Assembly (NCBI RefSeq): GCF_964204645.1 | Contig: NC_134034.1 | Location: forward strand, 806,001 to 870,000 | Source of the DNA: Tubulanus polymorphus | Taxonomy: Eukaryota > Nemertea > Palaeonemertea > Tubulaniformes > Tubulanidae | DNA: 64,000 bases | Direction of reading: 5' to 3' | Shown here: positions 40,365-64,000 of the stretch, piece after piece | How positions within the stretch are numbered: position 1 is the first letter of the stretch | Layout: every line of letters begins with the position of its first letter | Made by a program: the position numbers and the translations under genes | Notes under the pieces: generated by a model | Databases searched by the model: none | What the model was told of the DNA's origin: nothing | The model's input: only the letters and a program-made list of their open reading frames with translations

Positions 40365-43300
40365 TCACTTAAGCATCTCTCCGTGAGGAGGCATGGGTAT
40401 CCCGCGCGGGTCTGGAGTCTCGAGATTCTTCAGTAATTGAGCGAGCCAGCGTTTCGTCGAATTATCGTCCTTCAAACAGTTCGCGAAGGTCACGTCCTTT
40501 AACTGGTCCGGTAAACACTGACGCAGCGCCTCGCGAGCCCTGAAAACAACAACACAACATACGCCATCTATAAGATAAACCATGAACTAGATATCTATAG
40601 TCCGAAATGCTTTTTCGAAATGCGAAATGATATTTTCATTTCTGTATATTTCTACATATAGGTTATAGATTGGATATCTCAAATCACTTCACACATATGC
40701 CATCTATTAGACGTATCGGACACTAACTTACCGAGGATTATCGGACAGTCTCAGGTAACATCGAACGACATGTTTTAATAATCGAGCCGATTGATCTTTA
40801 GCTAAATGGAGCACCATTTTACCCTGAAAAAAAAAAAACAATCATTTTCAGTGTAATGAAGCATGGTACAGAGGGATTTGAGAGCAATTTCCTCTATGTG
40901 CTGGGATTTCTGAAATGTTGTCTTCACTTTTTTAGTATAAAGCATTGTGGCTTTCGAAGAGGCAGGGTTCGAACCCGATGGCATTGCTTAAGCTAGTGTG
41001 GCAGGGTCTAGACGCCCAATCAGGTTCAAATCCCTGCTGAGTGAGAACAGTAGAGGAGCAGCGAATATTCTACAATGCGCTTTGAAGAACAATGATGAGG
41101 TAATGAAGAGGATGTCAGGAGGGGAGGGGGGGGGGTGAAAGAGAGGGGGAAGTAAAAGGGAGTGAAAAGGGGTATTAAATATACTGACCAGAATCATAGC
41201 GACATGCGAGAATCGTTCGTACGTTTGGCAGATATAAGACAAACCGGTTTCATCCAGTAAAATCTTCTGTAGAATAAACGTCGCTACCTGAAAAATATGC
41301 AAAATCATGAAGTAACAGTGAATTGAGGGGAAGGGCCAACACCGTCCCTCCTTAACCCGTACAGAATCTGGATAATTGTCTCTTCTCTCCCCTGACACTC
41401 ATGAAAAAACTCCTGTACAATCCAAAACGGATCCAGTTCCAGCTTGCGAGTTAGAATCAAGAGTTAGAATCAGTTCACTTAGAAATGTTTGAAATCAAAA
41501 CCCTAGAATTGAGTTCAAGAGGCGAACTGGCTCCCTCCCCTTCCTCCCTTCACCCTCCCCTTCCTCCCTTCACTCTCCCCTTCCTCCCTTCACCCTGGAA
41601 TGAAATACATACCGTTTTTGACAGTTCACTACCCGATTCCATAATCCTCAAACAAAGTGGAATGATTTCAGTCGTCAATAGGAAATTTATCACTTCTTGT
41701 TCATCGGTCTGGAATATATTAAAAACACCATCACCAGATGGCGGCACACAGCCAGTCAGTTATATGTAACAATTCAAAATGGCCGATGTACGGAACGGCT
41801 GTGCCACCAGGTGGCGATACTTACTTTGACTAGAGCGCCGATGACTCCGAGACTCGTTAAACGCAGATATTCAAACGGTCGAGTTTTACTGACTGTGTGT
41901 AAAAACGGGTACAAAAACAACGGGATATGAGCTGAAAATAAAAACAATCGACATCACGATGAATATCAGACATCAGGGTCCGTCCTGGGTGTAACAGGGT
42001 CCGTCCTCGATATAACAGGGTCCTTCCCTTCAGATCGGTCCGTCCTGGATATAACAGGGTCCTTCCCTACAGACCGGTCCGTCCTGGATATAACAGGGTC
42101 CGTCCTGGATATAACAGGGTCCGTCCTGGATATAACAGGGTCCGTCCTGGATATAACAGGGTCCTTCCCTTCAGATCGGTTATTCATATATCACAGGGTC
42201 CCTACAGATCGGTGATTCCTGGATACACAGGGTCCCTACAGAATAGTCATTCCTGGATATACAGGGTCCCTACAGATCAGTCATTCCTGGATATAACAGG
42301 GTCCCTACAGATCGGTTTTCATAGGTCTATATCACAAGGTCCCTACAGATCGGTTATTCATATATCACAGGGTCCCTACAGATTGGTGATTCCTGGATGT
42401 GAGGTCAGAAGGGAATTTGAGGGGCCAAGGGCTATCACTCAGAATTTGAGGGATTTTGTACTGTCAAAAATGGATTTTGGTATTTGAGGGATTTTAGGGG
42501 CTGTAGGAACCATGTGTTATTACTATAGACTTCTCCTGAATGTCTACTGTTTATCTCTCGGTAAACCATTGTTTTAGTAATTTTGTAAGCAAATTCCTAA
42601 CCTCAACTAAACTTGGTTTCTAATTAACCAGTAGGTTAACAATTAGGTAGAAAATCCTGGTCCCAACATTACCGATTTAGGACACTGTGCAACTACAAAC
42701 ATTTCCAATTGCCTATTTCTGTTTTGGCCATTTTGCACAAAAAGGAGATTCAAGCAGCTTTGATAGTATTTTCATTTCGGAAGAAGTTTTTAAGGAAGCA
42801 TTAGTAGTACGTAGGGACCTTGACCTACCTCTGAGAAACGCCGACCTAGTTTCCGGATGAGATGCGACACATTGTAACAACGCTAAAGCATTACAAACTC
42901 TGTTCGACTGATGTGCCTAGAATAAAATAACAAATAACATTGAAATCATTTCACTCTTGTACCTCAGGGAAATCATGATCACAGACAGCTAGGAGTGGAT
43001 TAACACTTACTGTAAGATTAGGTGGATTAATAGCGGGATAAATGTTGATAATCTCTTGCAGTAACGCGGCAACCGTACCGAACGAGTTCCACAACATCGG
43101 AGCCAAATCCGGAACAACTTCTCGCTTTTTACTGAACAGAAAAAACAAAATTAAGGCCAATCGTCATTTTGCTTATTTTAAACCATTTATCCTTAAAACC
43201 CTTAATCTGCTAATCCTCTAAATCCTTAATCTGTTAATCCTCTAAATCCTTATCCTTATCATTATCCTTAACCTTCCCTCAACGCAGGGCCTGGTTTTTC

Positions 43301-43590
43301 GAACTGCTAACATTGATTCAGTGGTGAGGAATCCAGAATCAATGGTAGCCGAACTGCTTCTTGTGGTTCTGGTTGCTGAAATATCGCTTCTAGGTTAGAG
43401 AAGCAGGAAAGAAGGGGTCCTACCTGAGTTCCAGTAAAGCATTCTCTCTAGTTTCTTGATACGACAACTCAATAATCCATTGATATATTTTATCTCTGTC
43501 GACTTGTTGTTGAGTAACGCCTGAACCGGGACCGGGCGTAGGTGGTTGACCTACACCGCCGACTGCAGGGGGTTGACCTACATTCATCAT
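40365..43590 (-). CDS. CNOT9: CNOT9 (RQCD1/Rcd-1/CAF40), CCR4-NOT complex subunit
   Basis: Eight coding exons on the minus strand: 43590-43424, 43131-43011, 42916-42829, 41931-41825, 41708-41613, 41287-41189, 40823-40732, 40539-40365. They total 945 nt, 314 residues, with all phases consistent. A short Gly/Pro-rich N-terminus ([12 protein letters not shown]) precedes the armadillo-repeat fold: [90 protein letters not shown], then [11 protein letters not shown] and RGIPMPP. This closely follows the family. CNOT9 is a scaffold of the CCR4-NOT deadenylase that binds peptide motifs of mRNA repressors. The ATG is the first codon after an acceptor, so a non-coding first exon must lie upstream, probably in the CpG-richer stretch near 43900-44300 or beyond. 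Confidence 0.97.
40947..41045. mobile_element. Short copy of the inverted tRNA-like element, CNOT9 intron
   Basis: Left GGCAGGGTTCGAACCCGATG and right CCAATCAGGTTCAAATCCCTGC face each other with almost no middle: a deleted copy of the elements at 13801-14131 and 57724-58024. Confidence 0.55.
41965..42395. repeat. Minisatellite of about 23-26 bp, CNOT9 intron 3
   Basis: Units of CCGTCCTGGATATAACAGGGT on the left, changing to CCCTACAGATCGGT.ATTCCTGG on the right; about 17 units in all. Confidence 0.9.
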
Positions 43591-46187
43591 CTATAAAACC
43601 ATACAATCATTATATCACCATATTCTATAGAAATTTTAGTCTCTAGGGCCAAAAGTGCACAAATATGAGGTTAATTTTCATCATTTCAAAATGCAATAAC
43701 GCCAAAACCCAGGCACTTAGTCTGAATACCAGTCCTTGTTACCGGTTCCCTACAGTTGTTTGTGGAATGATGGCTAGGTACTAGACTAATATCTGAGATG
43801 TCTTAGGACGGTGGAGGAGAGGGGGCTTTTTTTAATAGCCGTTTTACTAGATAGAGAGAGAGGCAGGGAGGCCAGGGCCCAGGGTATATTTTGGGAGGGG
43901 TAGTTCCTATACCTGTATAAAGTTATTTTCAGTAAGGTATGAATTGTTGCTAACTGTAGTTAAAACCATCGAGACCGACTGTAAAATCACGTCTACACAA
44001 ATACAGCCTGAAGAATGTTATTACTTCACACTCCAAATAAATATTCTCACAGTTCACAGGTTCAGTTCGCTAACAATTCAATTCACTATATCACGTTTCA
44101 GGACGAAGGTGCGCGCTAATTGGCGGTTTAGGCACTTATAATCGCGTGCCAGGGTAGGTATTAGAATGGGCGCTAAATCACGGTTGCGGGACTTCGGAAT
44201 ACCGGTGTCGAAATCGTCATTCGCGGCTAACAAGCCGGCGCCTATTCGAATATGTTTGTTAATTCTTGTAAAGTGAGGTCGTAACTAAAGCACTCCCTCG
44301 GTTAATGAAATAAAGAAAGTCGCACGAATGAATTTGAGGGCCGTACCTAGCATTTGAATCTTAGGGGGCAGAGAAACTCAAAAAGGGGCAGTCTAGCTAG
44401 AGTTATGACAATAATTAGATTAGTGGAAAAAGGGCACCTTTCTAAAATTTCTTGGGGGCATCGCCTCCCTCAGGACCCCTGTTACTAGCACCGATGAAAA
44501 CAAACAACAAAGAACAAGCTTTATTTATTTTTGTTACACACAGATAACTCCAGAGCCAATGAAACCAGAGTAAAACTGGTATTGTCATGAATAAAAGTTT
44601 AAATCATGCTTAATATAAAAAGGTTTACTGAAAACTTTACATGATTCACCGATAATCCTCCGATGAAAAATGTTGCAACAACTTCAATGATCTATCGTCA
44701 TAATTATCACAATATTTTCCAACAACAATATATCACTATCTCTTAATTTCATAAACATATCCCAACTTATTGATCCATAAAAATCAGACTCAACGACACT
44801 TGATGACAATTCACCAATGAATGGTTACGAACACACGTGTATCTCATGAAGTATCAAGCATTCTATCATATCAACTATGTATTTGTTTAATTTAATGTTT
44901 TGAGTTTATTGCGCGTTTAATTGGTAAAAGGTTTATTAGAAGTCGAGCTCTGATAGAATGCTAAAAATGACATCACGAGATCGAGGACACACGTACTGGT
45001 CAAACCTTAAGTAGTAAGGTATCGGTAATGTATGAACCATTGAAAAACACCACTTTGAAATTATCGAGATAAAACTTAACCAAACGAACAAAGGATTTAA
45101 TGATCATATGAATGCCGTTTTATTCTTAGACAACAATTATACCTAGATGACAATAAGACATAATTGTGACAACGCTAAATTGTAAGTTACTGTTTTGAAC
45201 CATCGAAGAAATCTGAAAACGACTGATCTTCGTCTGACCTCTACCCCTAGACCTGTCTGGTATGGTTGAACCTGCCGGGAGATATTAAACCCCCCACCAG
45301 CATAGCTCGCAGGGTCACCGAGGCGCACAAGCTACTACACCGCGTCAAGCCACGTAGTAGGAGACTTTGTGTCGAGTTTGTGTTGTTCCAGTGGAATAAA
45401 CACGCGACCCGGCGACACCTCTATACACTCGAGGCGTATGTAGCCTACTTGATAGAAAACCGACCCCCGTAAATAAAATTTAAGCGAAATTGAATACCCA
45501 CGTACTACTGCTGTAAGGTCGACCATAGTTCCAGGACGCGTTAAAGTCTAGAGTACCTTTTTTGGCCAAGTCGTGAAATCCGTACAGTGCCGCAGGGCGT
45601 TAAATTGCATACACGTGTTCTATTCTTTATAGTGGGTTTTTAAAAACTGGGTCATGTCAGTGTAGCGTGGAAACAGAAGTGTTACGCGTCTAATGTTGAA
45701 ATGAATCTGCGTGAACTTTTTGAAGCCTGAATGCGATGTCTACGAATCATATGTTATTACACTACTACATGTACAAATAAATGAATTGTTCAAATCAGTA
45801 AATGAAAACAGTGAGATCGCCAATTTCATTTCTCCCATCATTTGAATAAAATTCATCACAATTTTCACTCCAATTTAATTTTTTTCTGCAGTCCTTTCGA
45901 GGTTTTATGTGCAAAATACTCAAATAAAAAATAAAGTAAGCTCCGCGCCAAAGAAGGCCTATTAATACTATTTTCCTTCGGCTTCACCCCTAGCGCCCTC
46001 CCCCACACTTTTTTCTTGAAAAATCCGTACTTTAAGTAATTAAGAAGGCCTTATACGAATAAATGAATTTTCAGGAATGGTTCAAAAGTGCAATAGAACC
46101 GGGTGTGTCTGTCCAATGTAATCTTGTTGTTATTCGGACGCAATAAATCTGAATTGTATTGAATTGAATGAGAATTATCGAGTAATA
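43591..46187. promoter_or_regulatory. Divergent intergenic region between CNOT9 and SMARCD
   Basis: CNOT9 and SMARCD read away from each other across 2.6 kb. A non-coding first exon of CNOT9 is expected here but I could not fix it. Positions 43930-44290 are richer in CpG than their surroundings and are a candidate promoter. The rest is AT-rich with no recognised exon; short open frames at 45143-45526 have no family. Confidence 0.4.
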
Positions 46188-54367
<8,180 letters not shown>

Positions 54368-54466
54368 AACAGTCCTGCTACTTCTTATATTGTACACTGA
54401 GAGTAGGTCTAGTACCGACCTTGCCATCAGGCCTCATTTCTGCTACCGACCAGGGGCCAGTTGCAT

Positions 54467-54596
54467 AGTCGTGGCTAAGACTTAAGACCAGTCTAAGACC
54501 AACTTAGTTCTATAGCCAATCTAACAACTTAAGACCAGTCTTAAGATTTAAGACCACTTCTGGACTTAAGTCGTGACTGTGCAACTGGCCTCTGGT
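54467..54596. mobile_element. Foldback element in the SMARCD 3'UTR
   Basis: Left GGGCCAGTTGCATAGTCGTG, right AAGTCGTGACTGTGCAACTGGCC read inverted, with repeated CTTAAGACCAGTCT palindromes between. Confidence 0.7.
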
Positions 54597-55543
54597 CATC
54601 ATCGGGACTCGGTACATTATCGTCTGGTAGTCTAACTAACCAAGAGCTATTGTTTCGTTGAACTATTTGTTGTTAAAGGGGAGGGAGGACTGTGTAACCC
54701 CCACAGTAACTCAGACTAGAGATATGAGGGAATGCTGATGTAGTTCCTGTTATACAGATTCATGTGTTGTATATAAAGCGTTTATTTAATCGATAATTTT
54801 GCATTTAATCGTTTACCTTGACCTTCGATTGAATCTTCGTTTCGGGTATTGTAAATGTAAGGCCCGCTCTGATTGGCTAATATCCACCAGTCGTACCGGT
54901 ATATGTAAGATCGATGCTGATTGGCCCGTGCTGACAGCTAGAGTAGTGTTATTTTTGTACCATGTTTATATCGTGTTCGGCGTCTGTATGAAAAACACTC
55001 GATTGTAAATAAATGAATAAAGAAATATCGTATCCTACAATATTTGACTAGTTTTATCATTGTTTTATGGTGACGGGACCCGATTCTGGTAATCAACGAT
55101 ACCAAGAAAAGCGTCTTGGGGCAGGCCTTCTAAACTGGGAGTAACTTAAAATTGGCCGAGGTTAACTCGTATTGAAAATACCAGTCGATATAGCCTGCCT
55201 CTGATGAAGAGGATGAACATGAGGCATGATCTCAAGTCACTGCTCTATTTGACCAAAATGGGGTCGGTGGTGTATGGAGAGTTGCTTCAGTACTGACAGC
55301 TCTATCCCTGGTGATCAGCTCCTTTGTTTCCTCCATGAGATAAACAGACAATGAACAAAAACGACAAGTTTTAGTTCAGTTGAAAGCGATGTTGAATTTT
55401 ATTGCGACAACATTTATTCATAAATCATTACAAACGACGAGAGATAAAACATTGATAGTTTACAGAATAAACGACCGACCACAGTCTGTGGTATTCCAGT
55501 TAGTCTTATACCAGCAGGTATCGATTTTAAAATATTACAACAT

Positions 55544-55680
55544 GGCCGCAGATGCTGAAATGTTGGTTAAAGATAACCGGCGGATTATAATAGCGTCGTA
55601 ACGATGAACTTTTAATCGTCACTATATCGACTATCCACTGGTTTAACTCTAACCAACTTTTCAGCAACTGCAGCCCCAGG
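55544..55680. mobile_element. Second copy of the GCTGCAG MITE
   Basis: Shares GTTGGTTAAAGATAACCGG on the left and CTAACCAACTTTTCAGCAAC, TGCAGCCCCAGG on the right with 24575-24697. Confidence 0.6.
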
Positions 55681-57723
55681 AATCTAACTATGTATGATTC
55701 ACCAATGAATGACGTGTCATTATCAATAACACAATTCATTAATAGTTTATTTGTTCATGATTCTAAAATAATCGTTTAAACGGTTTTCAGACCGGAGACA
55801 GTTTTAACATCGACAGTCAGATTCATCAGTGACGATAGAGAGAGAGAGAGAGACAGAGAATGGGTCGAGTTACCAAAGGTACGATAGTTTCGCGCTTTAA
55901 ACAAGTGGATTCAAATCAAGTTCCACAGTTTGACTCCACCATTCATTTTCAATGTCAAAACCCTCTAAGGAGTCAAATATCAACAACAGGTAACTGTGGA
56001 ACTATTGTAGATCTAAGTATCGAGACCCAGTTTTATGGTTTTAAGTCACCGAGTTCATTTTCAAAGCTTTCACTATATAAATCGTAATCAAAAACTGTAG
56101 AACTGGGTTTTAGGAGTTAGTTTGTTTAAACAGGGTTTAGTTAAAGTCCTGTTCTGTTAGTAGTCTAGCTGTTATAGCTACTCAATCAGACGAGGTCTTA
56201 AGAATTCGTCTAGGTCTAGTTACATCATTAAATCCTCAAAAATTTTCATCACTTGCGTCTGAATATCTCACAGAATCGGTAATAAGTGCTTTAGCGAGAA
56301 AATACAGAGGCAGCTCTTAATTGAGTCGCTGTAAGATGACCGTCTACAAACTCAAAATACATTACACTCTATCAAACTGATGGGACAGTCTCAGACACTG
56401 ACCTCCCTGACCCCGATCCACAGCGGCCATTTCACAATACCTCATCCGCGAGTGTCCGAATTTAACCTCTCGATTGAGACTCAAAAACTTCTACAAAATT
56501 GTTGAAAATGTCCGTCACAAACTGCGAGAAACTCTTTTCCAGAATCCCGCTGTACTACAACATAACTAATTACCTTAATGACAATATCGCTAATTACCAC
56601 GGAGCCTAATTAGTCTATCGAAGTCTGACGGATACGTTCATGCTTATCGAAACCAGCGTTCTTCATACTTACCAAAACCCCCCCCCCACCCCCTCACTTA
56701 AACACGTGCTAAACTCTTAGTCCAGTAACTTCTAAACTCATTTCATCTACATAAAAAACCAACACTTTTTTTTTTTTTACAAATTTTAAAGTTCAAAAGA
56801 CTAAAAAGTGTCTTTTGACTTTATAAATTTGTATATGGCAGGCTATGAATAGATACACCCAGTCCAAGTACACGTAACTATCCTACAGCAACAACATAGA
56901 CATTATAAAACTAAGTCCGATTCTTGTTAAGTCTGCCATACGTACTAATATCGGCGTCGTTGTTAGATCTGGTCTTAGACTGCGGTCTAAGTCTGTATGT
57001 AGTTAAACCCGCGTCCGGTCGGATCGGGTTTCATATCTCACCTCCTGTCACTGTTGTGTCATCAGGTATAGTTCAGGGGGCTCTGCTCTGCGAGTCTTCA
57101 ATCCAGCACTATTTCCTATAAGTCGTCTGTGAGCTGTTGTTTTATTTTTAAAGTCGTCTGCTGTTAAAGTCGTTTGTGAGACTCTCTCCTCTCTTTGTTA
57201 AGTCGTCAATTCTCTTTATTTTTTTATGTGTGATTTTTGTGACTGTCGTCGTCAAGAATCTTCCTGTTTTTATTTTTAAACTATAAAAAGAGACAGAACA
57301 ACAAAATCTCAAAACAAATGACAAGTTTTTAACAGTTTTAAACATTTCACCGGGCAAAAGTCAACAATTTTCAGAATTTGTCAGACTGGCTACAAATCCT
57401 GATTGACATATTCAACTCCCCCCCTGTTTCCAGTCCAGTCCAGTCCGGTCTGGTCCGGTCATCAGATCTGACATTGATTTCATTTGAACTCGTTTTAAAT
57501 TCTAGACTTCAAAATTCGTTATTATACACATGTTATACCTTACCTTATAAGGAGTCATACTATAATGACTCCCGCGTCAAATAATTACAGTGAATTTTTG
57601 ACTCAAACTCTTAAATTCAGAGCCTGGAGACACCAGCTAAACAGAAATAACAGTAAGTATCCAGTTCTACAGATATCAGTCAACAGGGTACCTACGGATC
57701 GGTAATTCCTGGATAGAACCAAG

Positions 57724-58024
57724 CTTCCGCGGCAGGGATTCGAATCTGATGGCATCGAGATTACCACGGTACGAAACCCTGCCACACCAGACCGAGTCGC
57801 AGCAGCTACACGCGCTTAGATGATGCCATCATTATCAGAAATCCCATTTTATCTTAGCCTGGGTTTTCCAATTTACAGAAATTTACCTCAGTGATTATAC
57901 GACGAGCAATCTGATTGGCGCCGCAAGTTTTCGCACGGTAAACATGCGCACCCGGTCTAGCGTGGCAGGGGTTCGTGCCGTGGCTGAGTGTAGCCATCGG
58001 GTTCGAATCCCTGCCGAGGGATGA
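57724..58024. mobile_element. SINE-like element with inverted tRNA-like ends, second long copy
   Basis: Left GGCAGGGATTCGAATCTGAT...ACGAAACCCTGCCA; right GGCAGGGGTTCGTGCCGTGG...GGTTCGAATCCCTGCC. The middle shares GAAATCCCATTTTATCTTAG and ACGAGCAATCTGATTGG with the copy at 13801-14131. Confidence 0.6.
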
Positions 58025-58115
58025 CGAGTCGGCACCAGTGGAACCCCGACTGTTGAACTGGGTTACATTAAGACGTGTTACCTCTCTCTGATGAAGTTAT
58101 CTTACCTGTTCGAAT

Positions 58116-62438
<4,323 letters not shown>

Positions 62439-63330
62439 TTTGTAAGCTGGGAAGAATGGATCTTTTAGACCGTCAAGTGCTGCCGCCTATCGTATGTGCA
62501 TTGTGTCGTTCCAGTTCAAGTTGAAATTTATTTTAACGGATGGTTATATAGGCCTACAGAGATTAAAGGGGGAAACAAACAATGAAATTGTTGATAGTGA
62601 ATATGTGAACCAACTTACTTATTACTCGAATGCCGCAGTAGGAATATTGTGGGCTCGGTTAGTTCACATATTCACCGCTATCGAGATACATAGCGGCAGC
62701 ACTTTACGGTCACGATCTGATCCACCGATCACTTTCTGTTTTTTTTTCAAATCTGAAATCCTTAAATAACAAGCAAGAAAAACATCGTGATTTCAAAGTA
62801 GATTACAGACTATGTTTATTATATAATAGCGTTCATTAGTTATAGTATTGATATAAAAAAATTGACATTGTTTTCACTTCAAAAACCACGGCGCTGGGTT
62901 TCAGCAAATTCAGTCGTAAATTTCACAAATAATGTTCTGGCAAATCGTAAACTTATTATTTCAACATTTTGCGGCGTATCTTACAATGGCAAGGTTCTAG
63001 CAACGGTACAGTCTCCCAATCCTCCCCCCATAAGTCCATCAAATTTCTGCACACTGCAGTTAGAGTTTGTCACATAGATCACCATAGGTCCGGTTCCACA
63101 AAGTTAAACCAGACAATGGTTTACTTGCTGTTGGTTGTTTTTCATGTTTATCAATTTGAGGACAACAATTCAAACTTTAAACCGTTTCAAACTGAAAGGA
63201 ACTTTTTGAAGCCAGTTTCTGTGTAAGTACCATGTTTGTTCCGCACAGACGAGACCCGGCGCCCATCTCGTGCATCAATAGTTCATTCGGCAATCTAGAA
63301 ACTCCTTCCCATCCGCGGTTCAGCCTCATG
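62439..63330. other. RBM45 upstream region and 3'UTR of the last gene
   Basis: RBM45 promoter is expected just right of 62438. On the minus strand AATAAA (plus TTTATT at 62815-62820) is a plausible polyadenylation signal for the gene at 63331-63993, giving a 3'UTR of about 0.5 kb. A diverged foldback element with GGTCCGGTTCCACAAAG at its left end covers about 63090-63220. Confidence 0.45.
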
Positions 63331-63993
63331 TCATAATTCATCGCTATTTTCGATTTTATCCAAAAATTCGTCGACTTTTCGCAATTCGCGCGTCAGCGAT
63401 TTCCAAGTGGCCACGTGAACTATAGCCCTAACGACGTTCGAACGCTTCTTGCCGTGTCGGTCTAATTCCGGCTGGTGCGCCTGACCGAACGCCACTTCCG
63501 CTTCCTCGTGCATTTTTATTCGATGAGTTAAACTTTTTATTTTCAGGTTTAATTTCTCGTCGAATTTGGCCGTTGATAATCGCGTTTTCAGTGTCTCCAA
63601 CTCCGCGTAAAATACAACTTTATCTTCTTCGGAGTCAAACTTTTCATTATCCATAGAGTTATCCACAACTTTAGCCGGTTTATCCGCGGAGTTATCCACA
63701 TCTCCAGATGGAGTATCCACAGGGCTATCCACATCAGCAGCAGGGCTATCCACAGATTCCACAGCAGGTCGCTTAACCGTTACTTTTGTCCCCGAATCTG
63801 ATAGAATATCATACCGACGGTTCGACTGTTCGAATCTGTATTTATCGAGCAGTTTTTCGCGGAACGGAATCGTCTTCCGACGGCCGCCGCCGTCACCACG
63901 ATCTCGAGAATAATAACGATTCAGAAACATCGACACGAGAAACAGGGCGAATAAACTCGCACCGTACAGAACTAATCTTCGCTGCTGCATCAT
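63331..63993 (-). CDS. Unrecognised type II membrane protein ending in SDEL
   Basis: An uninterrupted 220-codon frame on the minus strand. Two ATGs in tandem open it (MMQQRRLVLYGAS). A single hydrophobic segment at residues 7-25 is preceded by RR and followed by RYYSRDR, so a signal anchor is likely. The remainder is hydrophilic: a basic RRKTIPFREKLLDKYRFEQS, an acidic Asp/Ser/Pro-rich spacer (about 75-120), and a helical, probably coiled-coil part (about 125-215). The last four residues, SDEL, fit the general ER-retrieval pattern [KRHQSA]-[DENQ]-E-L. I do not recognise the family. The frame begins 7 bp from the window end, so an upstream exon cannot be excluded. Codon use and length suggest a real gene. 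Confidence 0.6.
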   Translation of the reverse strand: MMQQRRLVLYGASLFALFLVSMFLNRYYSRDRGDGGGRRKTIPFREKLLDKYRFEQSNRRYDILSDSGTKVTVKRPAVESVDSPAADVDSPVDTPSGDVDNSADKPAKVVDNSMDNEKFDSEEDKVVFYAELETLKTRLSTAKFDEKLNLKIKSLTHRIKMHEEAEVAFGQAHQPELDRHGKKRSNVVRAIVHVATWKSLTRELRKVDEFLDKIENSDEL

Positions 63994-64000
63994 TACTCCA

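Larger units (their letters stand above)
54368..58115. other. SMARCD 3' region and spacer to the end of RBM45
   Basis: SMARCD 3'UTR runs to about 55030 (AATAAA at 55008-55013 and 55016-55021). It contains the foldback element at 54467-54596. Beyond it are the GCTGCAG MITE (55544-55680), a GA microsatellite (55838-55857), a CCAGTTCCACAG element (55910-56112), poly-C and poly-T runs near 56680 and 56770, and the SINE-like element at 57724-58024. Part of 57000-58115 is probably RBM45 3'UTR. No other exon recognised. Confidence 0.5.

Overview
The window is nuclear DNA of an intron-rich invertebrate. The four conserved genes FMNL, CNOT9, SMARCD and RBM45 are clearly metazoan. Together with compact Kunitz genes, moderate AT richness, tRNA-like SINEs and very many minisatellites, they suggest a lophotrochozoan, perhaps a mollusc. 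That placement is an inference; the species cannot be read from the sequence.

Layout. Positions 1-5,340 (minus strand) hold a tandem cluster of three small secreted Kunitz-domain genes. I rebuilt each from split signal-peptide exons, a Kunitz exon and, in genes 2 and 3, a cysteine-rich last exon. Positions 5,340-8,700 are intergenic and contain a pogo/Tigger-like MITE and foldback elements. Positions 8,706-38,522 (minus) are one formin gene of the FMNL/FRL family, with 24 coding exons that join in frame to 1,023 codons. Its introns are packed with satellites, including a 2.3-kb array of a 92-bp unit. Positions 40,365-43,590 (minus) are CNOT9, with 8 exons and 314 codons. Positions 46,188-54,367 (plus) are SMARCD (BAF60), divergent from CNOT9. 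It has 16 exons, three apparent frame lesions and a tandem 60-bp duplication of an exon end with its splice donor. Positions 58,116-62,438 (minus) are RBM45, a four-RRM protein with 10 exons and 556 codons, tail-to-tail with SMARCD. Positions 63,331-63,993 (minus) are an unrecognised type II membrane protein ending in SDEL.

The conserved genes do not form one pathway: actin nucleation (FMNL), mRNA deadenylation and translational repression (CNOT9), chromatin remodelling (SMARCD) and RNA binding (RBM45). The Kunitz cluster is a local gene-family expansion. The copies have diverged in the inhibitory loop and in an added tail with four cysteines, and this is the most likely place for undescribed biology.

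All exon models come from reading splice consensus, phase and family similarity by eye. For FMNL, CNOT9, RBM45 and the Kunitz genes, the summed exon lengths are exact multiples of three, which is an internal check. No transcript or database evidence was available.
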